A stretch of DNA of 17,317 nucleotides from GWC2-45-19 sp964358085. Its GTDB lineage: Bacteria > Patescibacteriota > Microgenomatia > CAZETR01 > Amesbacteraceae. The stretch is from assembly GCA_964358085.1 (NCBI GenBank), contig CAYHNU010000009.1, positions 1-17,317 on the forward strand, given 5' to 3'. This document shows positions 6,593 to 12,956 of the stretch, one piece after another. Position 1 is the stretch's first letter, and each line of letters starts with the position of its first letter. Position numbers and translations under genes: made by a program. Under the pieces are notes generated by a model that saw nothing but the letters and a program-made list of their open reading frames with translations, was not told the origin of the DNA and did not search any database.

Positions 6593-6617
6593 CGAGTGGT
6601 AGGTTTCCTTTCATATA
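6567..6617. repeat. Perfect 12-bp inverted repeat between mreB and mrdA
   Basis: TATATGAAAGGA (6567-6578) and TCCTTTCATATA (6606-6617) are perfect complements. Inside them CCAC (6580-6583) and GTGG (6596-6599) add a second stem. It begins 6 bp after the mreB stop. There is no poly-T run. It could be an attenuator, an RNA-processing site or a protein-binding site. Confidence 0.6.
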
Positions 6618-6622
6618 GTATT

Positions 6623-7669
6623 CTACCTTAGTCCTCCCACAACGCGAACTTTATTCAGAAGCTTCATGTCATCTAATACTTTTCCGCACCCCCGTACCAC
6701 CGCCGTCAGCGGATCGTCTGTAATATACACCGGCATCCGAGTTTCTTCGCTCATCAATTTATCCATCCCCGAAATCAACGCTCCTCCCCCGCACATCACT
6801 ATTCCCCGCTCCAATACATCGCTCACGAGCTCCGGCGGAGTCTCCTCGATTAAGTCCGCCACCGCCCTGGTGATTTCCCGCAAAACCGGCATCAATGCTT
6901 CTCTCACTTCGCTGGCCGTAATTTTGATCGACCGCGGCAACCCGCTCTCCAGATCCCGCCCCCGAATAACCATTACCTTTTCGGTCGTACTGGCGTGAGC
7001 ATTCCCCAAAGTCATCTTAATTTCCTCGGCCGTTCTTTCCCCCAGCAGTACATTATATTTCAAACGCATGAAGTGAATAATGGCTTCGTCCATTTCGTCT
7101 CCCGCCACCCGCAATGATTTATTTACAACTATTCCCCCCAGAGAAATAATCGCGATTTCGCTGGTCCCCCCGCCAATATCCACTATTAATAGTCCCCCCG
7201 GATCAGTAATCGGCAACCCCGCCCCGATTGCCGCCGCCATCGGCTCCTCGATCAACCAGCACTGCCTGGCCCCTGCGGAGAGCGCCGCTTCCTGCACCGC
7301 CCGCCGCTCCACTTCGGTCACCCCCGAGGGGATACCGATTACCACCCGCGGCTTAGGTATCCGGGGAATAATCCTTCCCGATTCGTGTACTTGCTGGATA
7401 TAGTGCTTCAGCATCACTTCTGTAGCATCAAAATCCGCAATTACTCCGTCTTTTAACGGCCGGATGACCTCGATGGTCGCCGGATTTCGCCCCAGCATTC
7501 TTTTAGCCTCCTCACCGATGGCCAGCACCCGTTTGGTTTTTTTATGCATAGCCACGACAGACGGCTCCCGGATGACAATCCCTTTGCCCTTCACATGCAC
7601 CAAAGTGTTCGCCGTCCCCAAATCAATCCCCACATCATAAGATAACAGTCCAAAAAGATAATCGAGCAT
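6623..7669 (-). CDS. mreB: Rod shape-determining actin homologue MreB
   Basis: Forms membrane-bound filaments that place the elongation machinery. The 348-aa protein (usual MreB length) has the phosphate-1 motif DVGIDLGTANTLV, EPSVVA, a connecting region RVVIGIPSGVTEVERRAV, the phosphate-2 motif DIGGGTSEIA, and the adenosine motif GIVMCGGGALISG. The N-terminal MLDYLFGLL may be the membrane-binding amphipathic stretch. An open frame extends 14 codons upstream, but ATG at 7669 is chosen because a promoter with TTGTCA-N17-TATATT ends 9 nt before it. This puts transcription start within a few nucleotides of the ATG, so the GGGTG near the start may not function as a Shine-Dalgarno sequence. mrdA follows 82 bp downstream. 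It is divergent from the toxin-antitoxin pair. Confidence 0.96.
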   Translation of the reverse strand: MLDYLFGLLSYDVGIDLGTANTLVHVKGKGIVIREPSVVAMHKKTKRVLAIGEEAKRMLGRNPATIEVIRPLKDGVIADFDATEVMLKHYIQQVHESGRIIPRIPKPRVVIGIPSGVTEVERRAVQEAALSAGARQCWLIEEPMAAAIGAGLPITDPGGLLIVDIGGGTSEIAIISLGGIVVNKSLRVAGDEMDEAIIHFMRLKYNVLLGERTAEEIKMTLGNAHASTTEKVMVIRGRDLESGLPRSIKITASEVREALMPVLREITRAVADLIEETPPELVSDVLERGIVMCGGGALISGMDKLMSEETRMPVYITDDPLTAVVRGCGKVLDDMKLLNKVRVVGGLR

Positions 7670-7678
7670 ATCACCCGC

Positions 7679-7707
7679 AATATAGAGCCAAAGCCAGCTC
7701 TTGACAA
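7679..7707 (-). promoter_or_regulatory. mreB promoter
   Basis: Minus-strand TTGTCA (7702-7707), a 17-bp spacer and TATATT (7679-7684). The -10 ends 9 nt before the ATG. Its -35 overlaps the -35 of the divergent antitoxin promoter by five bases. Confidence 0.6.
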
Positions 7708-7729
7708 GCACCAGAATAAGTATTACTAT
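7701..7729 (+). promoter_or_regulatory. Antitoxin-toxin promoter
   Basis: TTGACA (7701-7706), a 17-bp spacer and TACTAT (7724-7729). The box ends 10 nt before the ATG at 7740. ACTATAGT (7725-7732) and CATACTATG next to it are short palindromes that may be the antitoxin operator. Confidence 0.65.
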
Positions 7730-7739
7730 AGTTCATACT

Positions 7740-7982
7740 ATGAGTACGAACACCCAGCGCATTACTATCAGCATGCCCGATTATTTATATACCCAGCTGG
7801 TAGCCGCCGTTCCTGCCGGTCAAATCAGCAAATTTGTGTCTACCGCCACCGAAGATAAAATCGTAAGCCAAAAATTAACAAAAAAAACCGATCCTATAGA
7901 ATACTTTTTGTCTTTGGGAAACTCCATACCTCACATGACTACCAAGCAAATATTGGCTGCGATCAGAAAGGGCCGCAAATGA
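7740..7982 (+). CDS. Antitoxin, ribbon-helix-helix-like (VapB type)
   Basis: The 80-aa protein lies directly before a PIN-domain toxin and overlaps it by ATGA, the classic antitoxin-toxin layout. The N-terminus QRITISMPDYLYTQL reads like the beta strand and first helix of a ribbon-helix-helix DNA-binding fold, followed by SKFVSTATEDKIV as the second helix. The C-terminal part (DPIEYFLSLG, then KQILAAIRKGRK) would be the toxin-binding segment. ATG at 7740 is chosen over an upstream in-frame start because a good promoter ends 10 nt before it and overlaps the upstream option. It should bind its own promoter, which shares its -35 region with the mreB promoter. Confidence 0.8.
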   Translation: MSTNTQRITISMPDYLYTQLVAAVPAGQISKFVSTATEDKIVSQKLTKKTDPIEYFLSLGNSIPHMTTKQILAAIRKGRK

Positions 7983-8383
7983 AACAGTATGTAATTGACA
8001 CTTCTGTGGTTATGAAATATCTAACCGATAAAGGTTCGGCGGCTGGAGTATGGCTTTTAAAAGCTCTTAAAGATAAACAAACGAAACTTCTGTCGTCAGA
8101 TTTATTTCGTTTTGAAGTTACCAATGCGATCAGATATTCTCCCACTTCGCAAGAAAACCTACCAAAACAGATTATGGCCGTACTATCTTTACCAATTAAA
8201 ATTGTCGGAGTGAGTGATAAAGGATTTTCAGAAATTACCAAGATGGCCAAAGAAAATAATACGACAGTCTACGACACCAGCTATCATTTTTTAGCCATTT
8301 CCATGGACGGAATTTTTGTCACATGCGACCGCGACTACTTCCAAAAATCTAGACATTTGGGCTACATAGAGTATTTGGGATAA
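7979..8383 (+). CDS. vapC: PIN-domain toxin (VapC-like RNase)
   Basis: Likely Mg-dependent ribonuclease that inhibits growth, often by cutting tRNA or rRNA. The 134-aa protein shows the PIN acidic set: Asp7 in YVIDTSVVMKYL, Glu46 in FRFEVTNAI, Asp99 in TVYDTSYHFLA and Asp117 in FVTCDRDYF. Length is typical of VapC. It overlaps the antitoxin gene by 4 nt (ATGA), so translation is coupled. No catalytic residue seems missing. The RNA target cannot be told from sequence. Confidence 0.88.
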   Translation: MKQYVIDTSVVMKYLTDKGSAAGVWLLKALKDKQTKLLSSDLFRFEVTNAIRYSPTSQENLPKQIMAVLSLPIKIVGVSDKGFSEITKMAKENNTTVYDTSYHFLAISMDGIFVTCDRDYFQKSRHLGYIEYLG

Positions 8384-8392
8384 ATCCAGCTA

Positions 8393-8614
8393 TCAATGTC
8401 TCGGCCCCCGTATCCCGTTTCCATGGTGACGTTCGTCTTTAAATTTTCTGCTCTTCACAGGCTCGTTTAGATCGTGCCTTTCTCGACTTTTTGCCCTATC
8501 CCGACAGCTCATTCTCCGAATCACAGCTGTCGTAATAACAAACGCCAACAACGTTCCCGCCGTTTCCAAATTGGCCCACATTGACAAAAATTCAGGCGAA
8601 AGCAATCTTTCCAT
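8393..8614 (-). CDS. Small membrane protein, 73 aa
   Basis: Unrecognised. The N-terminal third holds one hydrophobic helix (WANLETAGTLLAFVITTAVI). The rest is strongly charged and basic (RRMSCRDRAKSRERHDL, then a KSRKFKDERHH stretch), consistent with a single-pass protein with a cytoplasmic basic tail. ATG at 8614 has TAGAAT ending 13 nt upstream. It is the last of a run of four small minus-strand genes spaced 13-16 nt apart, and it converges on the vapC end with a 9-bp gap. Coding is probable because of the membrane helix and the tidy packing; function is unknown. Confidence 0.5.
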   Translation of the reverse strand: MERLLSPEFLSMWANLETAGTLLAFVITTAVIRRMSCRDRAKSRERHDLNEPVKSRKFKDERHHGNGIRGPRH

Positions 8615-8630
8615 ACAAAGAACACCTATT

Positions 8631-8738
8631 CTACCGCATAAACGTGATTTTCACCACATGCCGTAACTCTTGCTCCACCGCCATTCGTCTCACATGATCT
8701 CCGGCAGCAGTCTCCATCTCTTCCGCCCTCACCCCCAT
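8631..8738 (-). CDS. Very small protein, 35 aa
   Basis: A 35-codon ORF starting MGVRAEEMETAAGDHVRRMA and ending FMR. It looks like one amphipathic helix. It fits the gap between two other small minus-strand genes with 15 nt before it and 16 nt after it, the same spacing as the rest of the cluster. GATAAA lies 8 nt upstream of the ATG and GGAGG sits directly before it. Packing and start signals are the only support. Confidence 0.4.
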   Translation of the reverse strand: MGVRAEEMETAAGDHVRRMAVEQELRHVVKITFMR

Positions 8739-8753
8739 CCTCCAACTTTATCA

Positions 8754-8972
8754 CTAACCCTTATGCCTCCTGATAGCTTGCTCATGTTGAATATTTCGCA
8801 CCACTTGATCACCCGATACCGCATGTCCAAAAAATTTCTGGTATAACCTGTCTAGCAGGCCTTTATCAATAGCCTCTCTCCGTGAACCCGGCTCGCTCTC
8901 CAAAGGGGTACTGGTGCAAGTAATATGCTGATCATTTCCCCCCACTGAAATAGGTGTTCCCTGAACTTCCAT
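8754..8972 (-). CDS. Small hypothetical protein, 72 aa
   Basis: Unrecognised soluble protein beginning MEVQGTPISVGGNDQHITC. The first half is polar and probably unstructured or beta-rich. The second half (REAIDKGLLDRLYQKFFGH, then QVVRNIQHEQAIRRHKG) looks helical. A perfect TATAAT ends 7 nt before the ATG at 8972 and overlaps the gap after the preceding gene (13 nt). It is the second gene in the small minus-strand cluster. The consensus -10 at leaderless distance supports it as a real gene. Confidence 0.55.
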   Translation of the reverse strand: MEVQGTPISVGGNDQHITCTSTPLESEPGSRREAIDKGLLDRLYQKFFGHAVSGDQVVRNIQHEQAIRRHKG

Positions 8973-8979
8973 TAAATAA

Positions 8980-8985
8980 ATTATA
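8980..8985 (-). promoter_or_regulatory. -10 box of the 72-aa gene
   Basis: Perfect minus-strand TATAAT, 7 nt before the ATG and immediately after the stop of the upstream gene. No clear -35 is seen. Confidence 0.5.
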
Positions 8986-9225
8986 TCACCCTCCAGCCTC
9001 TTTACGAAATTGTCCTATCAGCCCGTCTACCAATAGCCGTCTCCGCTTCAGCTCCTCCTCTATTTTCTCGCTGGAAAGCTGTCTCTGTAGCATTTCATAA
9101 TATAAATCTCCCTCCAGGCCAAACGTCTCGCGATATCTCCCCCACACAGTCAGTAGATGAGCCAAATTTTCTCGGGAAATCGTACTAGAAATATAAGAAT
9201 GTTTACTCCCAATCACCAACCTCAT
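8986..9225 (-). CDS. Small helical protein, 79 aa
   Basis: Unrecognised. It begins MRLVIGSKHSYISSTISREN and is mostly helical, with a charged coiled-coil-like stretch (LSSEKIEEELKRRRLLVDGL). There are no membrane segments. The ATG at 9225 is preceded by AGGAG at normal Shine-Dalgarno distance. It also overlaps a TATAAT, which would place a leaderless start at the in-frame GTG four codons in. It heads the minus-strand cluster of small genes and is divergent from the plus-strand gene at 9299 (73 bp between starts). Confidence 0.55.
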   Translation of the reverse strand: MRLVIGSKHSYISSTISRENLAHLLTVWGRYRETFGLEGDLYYEMLQRQLSSEKIEEELKRRRLLVDGLIGQFRKEAGG

Positions 9226-9284
9226 TATACTCCTGCTTACCCTCTCAATGAGCTAACCTGTCCGTATTTTCCCCTGCAATAGTG

Positions 9285-9290
9285 TAAAAT
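9285..9290 (+). promoter_or_regulatory. -10 box of the 81-aa gene
   Basis: TAAAAT ends 8 nt before the ATG at 9299. The -35 position has no good match. Confidence 0.4.
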
Positions 9291-9298
9291 GTCCAACT

Positions 9299-9544
9299 AT
9301 GGGTCTTGCAGAACTAAAGAAACATTGGGAGGAACTTCTTGCGGATGAAGGCATGCCGGCAAACATTGACCAAACCGGCAAGCGGGCAAGAATCCACAAC
9401 GGCAGACGTGTTCCAGTAGTCAGATTTAGTGAGGGAATGACCGCCAGCCTCCCTGTTTGGCCAGGCCAAGGCGATACTGCCGACCTCGCCACCAGCCCAG
9501 ATCCAACCGCCGAGGCTGCCGAAGCCAATCTCGACAATGTTTAA
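9299..9544 (+). CDS. Small hypothetical protein, 81 aa
   Basis: Unrecognised acidic protein starting MGLAELKKHWEELLADEG, a likely helix. A central stretch (RIHNGRRVPVVRFSEGM) looks beta-like, and the Ala/Pro/Asp/Glu-rich tail is probably disordered. ATG follows TAAAAT by 8 nt. The 3' end overlaps the next ORF by 8 nt, which suggests translational coupling of two small partners. Other frames in this stretch are also open, so coding-frame choice rests on the start signals and the overlap. Confidence 0.5.
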   Translation: MGLAELKKHWEELLADEGMPANIDQTGKRARIHNGRRVPVVRFSEGMTASLPVWPGQGDTADLATSPDPTAEAAEANLDNV

Positions 9545-9845
9545 TAAAATCGTCAAACGTATTTCTCAGGCCCTCCTCGGTGGAGTCACTCCCACCCCTG
9601 GCCTTCGTGAACAAAGAATTCAGGATACCCTCGATCAACTCCATCCTGGGAGAGAACTACAGCCTTCTCGGGCAGACGTTTACAGCCAGGGGAGTAGAGT
9701 CTCAATCGAAGGTGAAGCTGCAACTACGTATGCCATCCAAAGGGAACTCGATGACGGAGTAGAGGCTGAAAATCTGTTTGACGACACTGAGGCTCATAGC
9801 CGGCGCGGTCTCCTACCTTGCAAAAGAGTCAGAAAAGAAGGATAG
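9537..9845 (+). CDS. Small hypothetical protein, 102 aa
   Basis: Unrecognised. It begins MFNKIVKRISQALLGGVTPT, a short amphipathic helix, followed by a polar segment (REQRIQDTLDQLHPGRELQP) and a charged tail. It starts 8 nt inside the end of the 81-aa gene and has no visible promoter, so it is probably translated by coupling. It ends 12 bp before the TTGACA of the next gene's promoter. Another reading frame is open across part of it (9457-9762) but has no start signal. Confidence 0.45.
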   Translation: MFNKIVKRISQALLGGVTPTPGLREQRIQDTLDQLHPGRELQPSRADVYSQGSRVSIEGEAATTYAIQRELDDGVEAENLFDDTEAHSRRGLLPCKRVRKEG

Positions 9846-9856
9846 ACCCCCAAAAC

Positions 9857-9885
9857 TTGACATAACCTATAGTCTGTAGTACAAT
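9857..9885 (+). promoter_or_regulatory. Consensus promoter of the 68-aa gene
   Basis: TTGACA (9857-9862), a 17-bp spacer and TACAAT (9880-9885). The ATG at 9893 is 7 nt after the box, so the mRNA should start at the start codon. This is the cleanest leaderless promoter in the window. Confidence 0.7.
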
Positions 9886-9892
9886 ACACAGC

Positions 9893-10099
9893 ATGACTCA
9901 AATAGATCGCGATACACTTAGATCTACGGCCTACGGGGCATTTGCCGGATTTGTTTTGGGATGGATATCCCTCTTCGCGGGTTCACCGGAGGCACATACT
10001 TTTAATTTAATGCAAGAAGCTTTCAAAAACATTGCCGTTGCTACAATAGCTGGAGCCTTTATCGGTCTCACTATGGCCCGGACGCTCAATCGGATTTAA
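9893..10099 (+). CDS. Small two-pass membrane protein, 68 aa
   Basis: Unrecognised. Two hydrophobic helices (AYGAFAGFVLGWISLFAG and IAVATIAGAFIGLTMA) are joined by a short polar loop, with glycine-rich faces that suggest packing or oligomerisation. The N-terminus MTQIDRDTLRS is polar and there is no cleavage site. A consensus promoter places transcription start at the ATG. It precedes the ligase gene by 19 nt. Coding is well supported by promoter and topology; function is unknown. Confidence 0.65.
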   Translation: MTQIDRDTLRSTAYGAFAGFVLGWISLFAGSPEAHTFNLMQEAFKNIAVATIAGAFIGLTMARTLNRI

Positions 10100-10105
10100 A
10101 CCTGC

Positions 10106-10111
10106 TAAACT
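10106..10111 (+). promoter_or_regulatory. -10 box of the ligase-like gene
   Basis: TAAACT ends 7 nt before the ATG at 10119. A weak match with no clear -35; read-through from the 9857 promoter is also likely. Confidence 0.3.
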
Positions 10112-10118
10112 AGTCCTC

Positions 10119-11453
10119 ATGTCCGTTTTTTTCTACCTTCTTTTCATCTTCGTCCCCCTCATCTGGCTTCCCAATACTTCCGAACTTTTTGAATTCAACA
10201 AACTCATTCTTACTTATATTCTGACCACCTTCATCGTCGGCACCTGGGCCATCCGCTGCATTATTGAGAAAAAATTTATTTTCAAACGCACTCCCCTCGA
10301 CTGGCCCATCTTAATCTTCTTAATCTCTCAATCTCTTAGTCTCTTGTTCTCCATCGACCCTCACGTTTCCTGGTACGGCTATTATTCTCGCTGGAACGGC
10401 GGATTACTATCTCTTATTTCCTACTCCTTATTATACTGGGCCTTTGTCAGCAACATGGACCGTAAAAGTGCAATATTCAGTATTCAGTGTTCAATATTCA
10501 GTGTCATCATTGTCGCTATATACGCTTCTTTGGAGCATTTTGGCGCATCTATCTCCTGTCTCCTCACCACCGGCTCCTTCAATGTGACCTGCTGGGTCCA
10601 AGACGTGCAAAACCGGGTCTTTGCCACCCTCGGCCAGCCCAACTGGCTGGCAGCCTACATCACAGCGCTGATTTTTCTACCACTCAGCGCCGCAATTTCT
10701 AATTTCAAATTTCTAATTTCTAAACAAATTTCCAAATCCCAAATCCTGAATTTATGCACTTTCATACTTCTTTTTACAACTTTGTTATTTACAAAATCCA
10801 GGTCGGGTTTATTGGCTTTCGGCATTTCTTGGACCGTCTTTTGGGGACTTAACATTATTCGTTTAGGTCAATTAGAAATTAGGTCAATTAGAAATTTTGT
10901 GGCCATAAACCTATTACTATTACTATTAACTATTACTATCCCCAACCCCGTCCGCGATTTAGTTCTAAAGACCAAAGACCAAAGACCAACAGCCAGTCAA
11001 GGAACGGCTCTCGAAACCGGCGGCACCGAATCCGGCAGCATTCGCAAGATTGTCTGGACCGGCGCCCTGCGTATTTGGCAGGCCAATCCCAAGAACTTTT
11101 TAATCGGTACCGGCCCCGAAACCTTTGCCGAAAGTTATTATCAGTTCCGTCCTATCGAACACAATCAGACTTCCGAATGGGAACTCCTCTACAACAAAGC
11201 CCACAACGAGTTTTTAAATTACCTTGCCACTACTGGTCTACTGGGACTACTTTCGTATTTATTATTACTCATTATTCAGTTTTCAGTATTCATTAAAAAA
11301 TCACCGAACATTGAATATCGAACATTGAATATTGCGTTACTGGCCGGCTGGCTCACCATCTCTATCACCAACTTCTGGGGTTTCTCCGTCGTCATCATGC
11401 AGCTATTTTTATTTCTCTTCCCGGCTATAGCCATTACTCTCCATGACCAATAG
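10119..11453 (+). CDS. O-antigen ligase / Wzy-like polytopic membrane protein
   Basis: Probable glycosyl-polymer ligase or polymerase acting on lipid-linked sugars at the outer face of the membrane. The 444-aa protein has about ten membrane segments, RVFATLGQPNWLAAY at 166-180, LFTKSRSGLLAF at 223-234, then the large extracytoplasmic loop typical of the Wzy_C/WaaL family with RIWQANPKNFLIGTGPETF and AHNEFLNYLATTGLLGL at 361-377; the His-containing motif is the family signature. The start ATG is 19 nt after the 68-aa gene. It overlaps the TPR gene by 11 nt. Five or more repeat arrays lie in frame, giving SIQCSIFSV, ISNFKFLISK, KTKDQRP and NIEYRTLNIAL. Substrate (glycan or protein) is unknown. 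Confidence 0.85.
   Translation: MSVFFYLLFIFVPLIWLPNTSELFEFNKLILTYILTTFIVGTWAIRCIIEKKFIFKRTPLDWPILIFLISQSLSLLFSIDPHVSWYGYYSRWNGGLLSLISYSLLYWAFVSNMDRKSAIFSIQCSIFSVIIVAIYASLEHFGASISCLLTTGSFNVTCWVQDVQNRVFATLGQPNWLAAYITALIFLPLSAAISNFKFLISKQISKSQILNLCTFILLFTTLLFTKSRSGLLAFGISWTVFWGLNIIRLGQLEIRSIRNFVAINLLLLLLTITIPNPVRDLVLKTKDQRPTASQGTALETGGTESGSIRKIVWTGALRIWQANPKNFLIGTGPETFAESYYQFRPIEHNQTSEWELLYNKAHNEFLNYLATTGLLGLLSYLLLLIIQFSVFIKKSPNIEYRTLNIALLAGWLTISITNFWGFSVVIMQLFLFLFPAIAITLHDQ
10473..10500. repeat. Heptamer array in the ligase gene (1)
   Basis: ATATTCA, GTATTCA, GTGTTCA, ATATTCA; encodes IFSIQCSIFS. Confidence 0.75.
10694..10721. repeat. Heptamer array in the ligase gene (2)
   Basis: AATTTCT, AATTTCA, AATTTCT, AATTTCT; encodes ISNFKFLIS between two membrane segments. 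Confidence 0.7.
10863..10894. repeat. 16-bp exact tandem repeat in the ligase gene
   Basis: TTAGGTCAATTAGAAA twice in a row; encodes a short loop (LGQLEIRSIRN). Confidence 0.75.
10967..10987. repeat. Heptamer array in the ligase gene (3)
   Basis: AAAGACC three times exactly, 21 bp; encodes TKDQRP in the extracytoplasmic loop. Confidence 0.8.
11272..11332. repeat. Two heptamer arrays in the ligase gene (4 and 5)
   Basis: TTATTCA, GTTTTCA, GTATTCA at 11272-11292, then CGAACAT, TGAATAT, CGAACAT, TGAATAT at 11305-11332. The two arrays are in opposite orientation. Confidence 0.7.
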
Positions 11454-12039
11454 CCAAAAATTCGGAATTATTTGCGTTTTGAGCATTGCGGGTTGGGCAT
11501 TGTGGGCTGCGGGCCGCTACTGGGTAGCGGACACACTTTATGCCAACGGTCAAAAAAATTATCAGTTTTTCGTCAAAACCCAAGACCCGCAATATTTAGT
11601 CACTTCTTTCAACGCTTTTCAGTCTGCCTCCAAAATGAATCCCCATGAACCGGCCATTCTTTCTGAAACGGCCGTTTCAGCAGCCTACGTCGCCACTGCC
11701 CTGGCCCAAATCAACGCCACCGCTGCCGGCCAATTGGCCCAACTATCGGTATCTTTGTCTCAACTCTCCATCTCTCTTTCTCCCCATCATCCGAATTACT
11801 ATAAATCCGCCGCCCGTGCCTACATTCTCTTGTCAGACATGCCAGCCGCCGCCCAAGTCCTCTCCGACGCTGAAAAAATTTCTCCCACCGACCCCCGCCT
11901 GCCCTACAACCTAGGGATAATCTACAAATATTTAAACGCCACCGACTCCGCCCGTCTGCAATTTCAAAAATCCCTCCAACTCAAACCCGACTTCATAGAT
12001 GCCCAAGCTCAGCTAGACCAAGCTACTTCTTCGCACTGA
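11443..12039 (+). CDS. Membrane-anchored TPR protein
   Basis: The 198-aa protein has an N-terminal membrane anchor at about 8-24 (GIICVLSIAGWALWAAG) and a C-terminal domain with tetratricopeptide repeats: YYKSAARAYILLSDMPAAAQ and LPYNLGIIYKYLNATDSARL, then FQKSLQLKPDFIDAQAQL, which closely fits the TPR consensus. The start overlaps the ligase gene end by 11 nt, so translation is coupled. Wzy/ligase proteins are often fused to or paired with TPR domains, so it probably helps the ligase-like protein select or hold its substrate. It overlaps the convergent gene at 12023 by 17 bp. Confidence 0.8.
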   Translation: MTNSQKFGIICVLSIAGWALWAAGRYWVADTLYANGQKNYQFFVKTQDPQYLVTSFNAFQSASKMNPHEPAILSETAVSAAYVATALAQINATAAGQLAQLSVSLSQLSISLSPHHPNYYKSAARAYILLSDMPAAAQVLSDAEKISPTDPRLPYNLGIIYKYLNATDSARLQFQKSLQLKPDFIDAQAQLDQATSSH

Positions 12040-12301
12040 CAGCTCCTATTGCTGCGGCCAACATTCCTCCAGATCCGGTTTTATCCACTACATCTACTTC
12101 TGTATCGCCCACTCTAATTCTCACTGCCTCTTTTCCATCCATTGTGCTAAGTCCCCCAACAAGGGTTCCGCCTTTCAATAATTCCGTTGTTGATTTACCT
12201 TCACCAGTAATATCTAGCGTTTCGGCCAAAGCCTGGTTTCCAGTATCCATTTTTTTTTGAAAAACAGCCCTCTCTAGATCGATGTCAAGTGTTTGTGACA
12301 T
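12023..12301 (-). CDS. Small hypothetical protein, 92 aa
   Basis: Unrecognised soluble protein beginning MSQTLDIDLERAVFQKKMDT. It contains a beta-rich central part (KEAVRIRVGDTEVDVVDKTG) and a short Gly/Ala-rich tail (GGMLAAAIGAVSAKK). The open frame continues 15 codons upstream, but ATG at 12301 is chosen because TTAAAT ends 6 nt before it and GGCAGG also sits there. The gene is divergent from def with 38 bp between start codons and convergent with the TPR gene, overlapping it by 17 bp at the 3' ends. Confidence 0.55.
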   Translation of the reverse strand: MSQTLDIDLERAVFQKKMDTGNQALAETLDITGEGKSTTELLKGGTLVGGLSTMDGKEAVRIRVGDTEVDVVDKTGSGGMLAAAIGAVSAKK

Positions 12302-12307
12302 CCTGCC

Positions 12308-12333
12308 ATTTAAGCATTTCCGCATGTTAAAAT
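12308..12333. promoter_or_regulatory. Divergent -10 boxes for the 92-aa gene and def
   Basis: Minus-strand TTAAAT (12308-12313) ends 6 nt before the ATG at 12301. Plus-strand TAAAAT (12328-12333) ends 6 nt before the def ATG at 12340. Both imply leaderless mRNA; neither has a strong -35. Confidence 0.45.
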
Positions 12334-12339
12334 CAACCC

Positions 12340-12948
12340 ATGTCAAAAATAGTTACTGTTCCTTCAGACGTTCTCCGCAAACCGGCCAAACCAGTTTTGG
12401 CATTAGACAATAGAGTTCTTAGTTTACTCATAAACATGGAAAAGGTCCTCAAAACAGCCAAAAATCCCCAAGGAGTTGGTCTAGCCGCCTCCCAAATCGG
12501 CGTCTCCTTGCGTATCTTTTTCATCCGCCCCGTCAAAAACGGTCCCATCACTATTTTCATCAATCCTGAAATCGTCAAGTTCTCCCAGAGACAAAATGTA
12601 CCCACCGGGAAAAAAGGCGTCTACGAAGGCTGTTTGTCCATTCCCGACCATTACGCTCCCATCAGAAGATCAACCAGCGTGACAGTCAAATATCAAACTT
12701 TAAAATCCAGAATTCAAAATTATAATAATCAAATAAATTCTAAATTAAAAAACCAAAACTATTTGGATCTTAGAATTTCGGATTTAGAATTTGAAAGCAA
12801 AACTGAAGTTTTTACCAGTTTTGCTGCTCACGTTATTCAGCACGAAATGGACCATCTCAACGGCATTTTATTCATCGACCGCTGTCTGGAACAAAACTCC
12901 AAACTGTACAAAATAGACGGGGAAGAATGGGAAGAAGTGGGAATTTAA
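12340..12948 (+). CDS. def: Peptide deformylase
   Basis: Metallo-hydrolase that removes the formyl group from new N-formyl-methionine peptides. The 202-aa protein carries all three motifs: GVGLAASQ at 45-52, EGCLS at 96-100 with the metal ligand Cys98, and QHEMDHLNG at 167-175 with His168, Glu169 and His172. Between motifs 2 and 3, after TVKYQ, there is a low-complexity Asn/Lys/Leu-rich insert of roughly 30 residues (about 120-152) that replaces the usual short beta hairpin and coincides with AT-rich heptamer-like repeats. ATG at 12340 follows TAAAAT by 6 nt. It converges on the 346-aa gene with an 8-bp gap. fmt, the matching formyltransferase, is 1.6 kb downstream. Confidence 0.96.
   Translation: MSKIVTVPSDVLRKPAKPVLALDNRVLSLLINMEKVLKTAKNPQGVGLAASQIGVSLRIFFIRPVKNGPITIFINPEIVKFSQRQNVPTGKKGVYEGCLSIPDHYAPIRRSTSVTVKYQTLKSRIQNYNNQINSKLKNQNYLDLRISDLEFESKTEVFTSFAAHVIQHEMDHLNGILFIDRCLEQNSKLYKIDGEEWEEVGI
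12697..12800. repeat. AT-rich insert in def with heptamer-like units
   Basis: TTAGAAT, TTCGGAT, TTAGAAT, TTGAAAG at 12770-12797, preceded by a looser run of A/T-rich units. Encodes the Asn/Lys-rich insert between motifs 2 and 3 of Def. Confidence 0.55.
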
Positions 12949-12956
12949 TAATCGCT

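Noticed and set aside
6567..6617. Rho-independent terminator for mreB
   Set aside because: The inverted repeat is AT-rich at its base and has no run of T residues after it on the transcribed strand.
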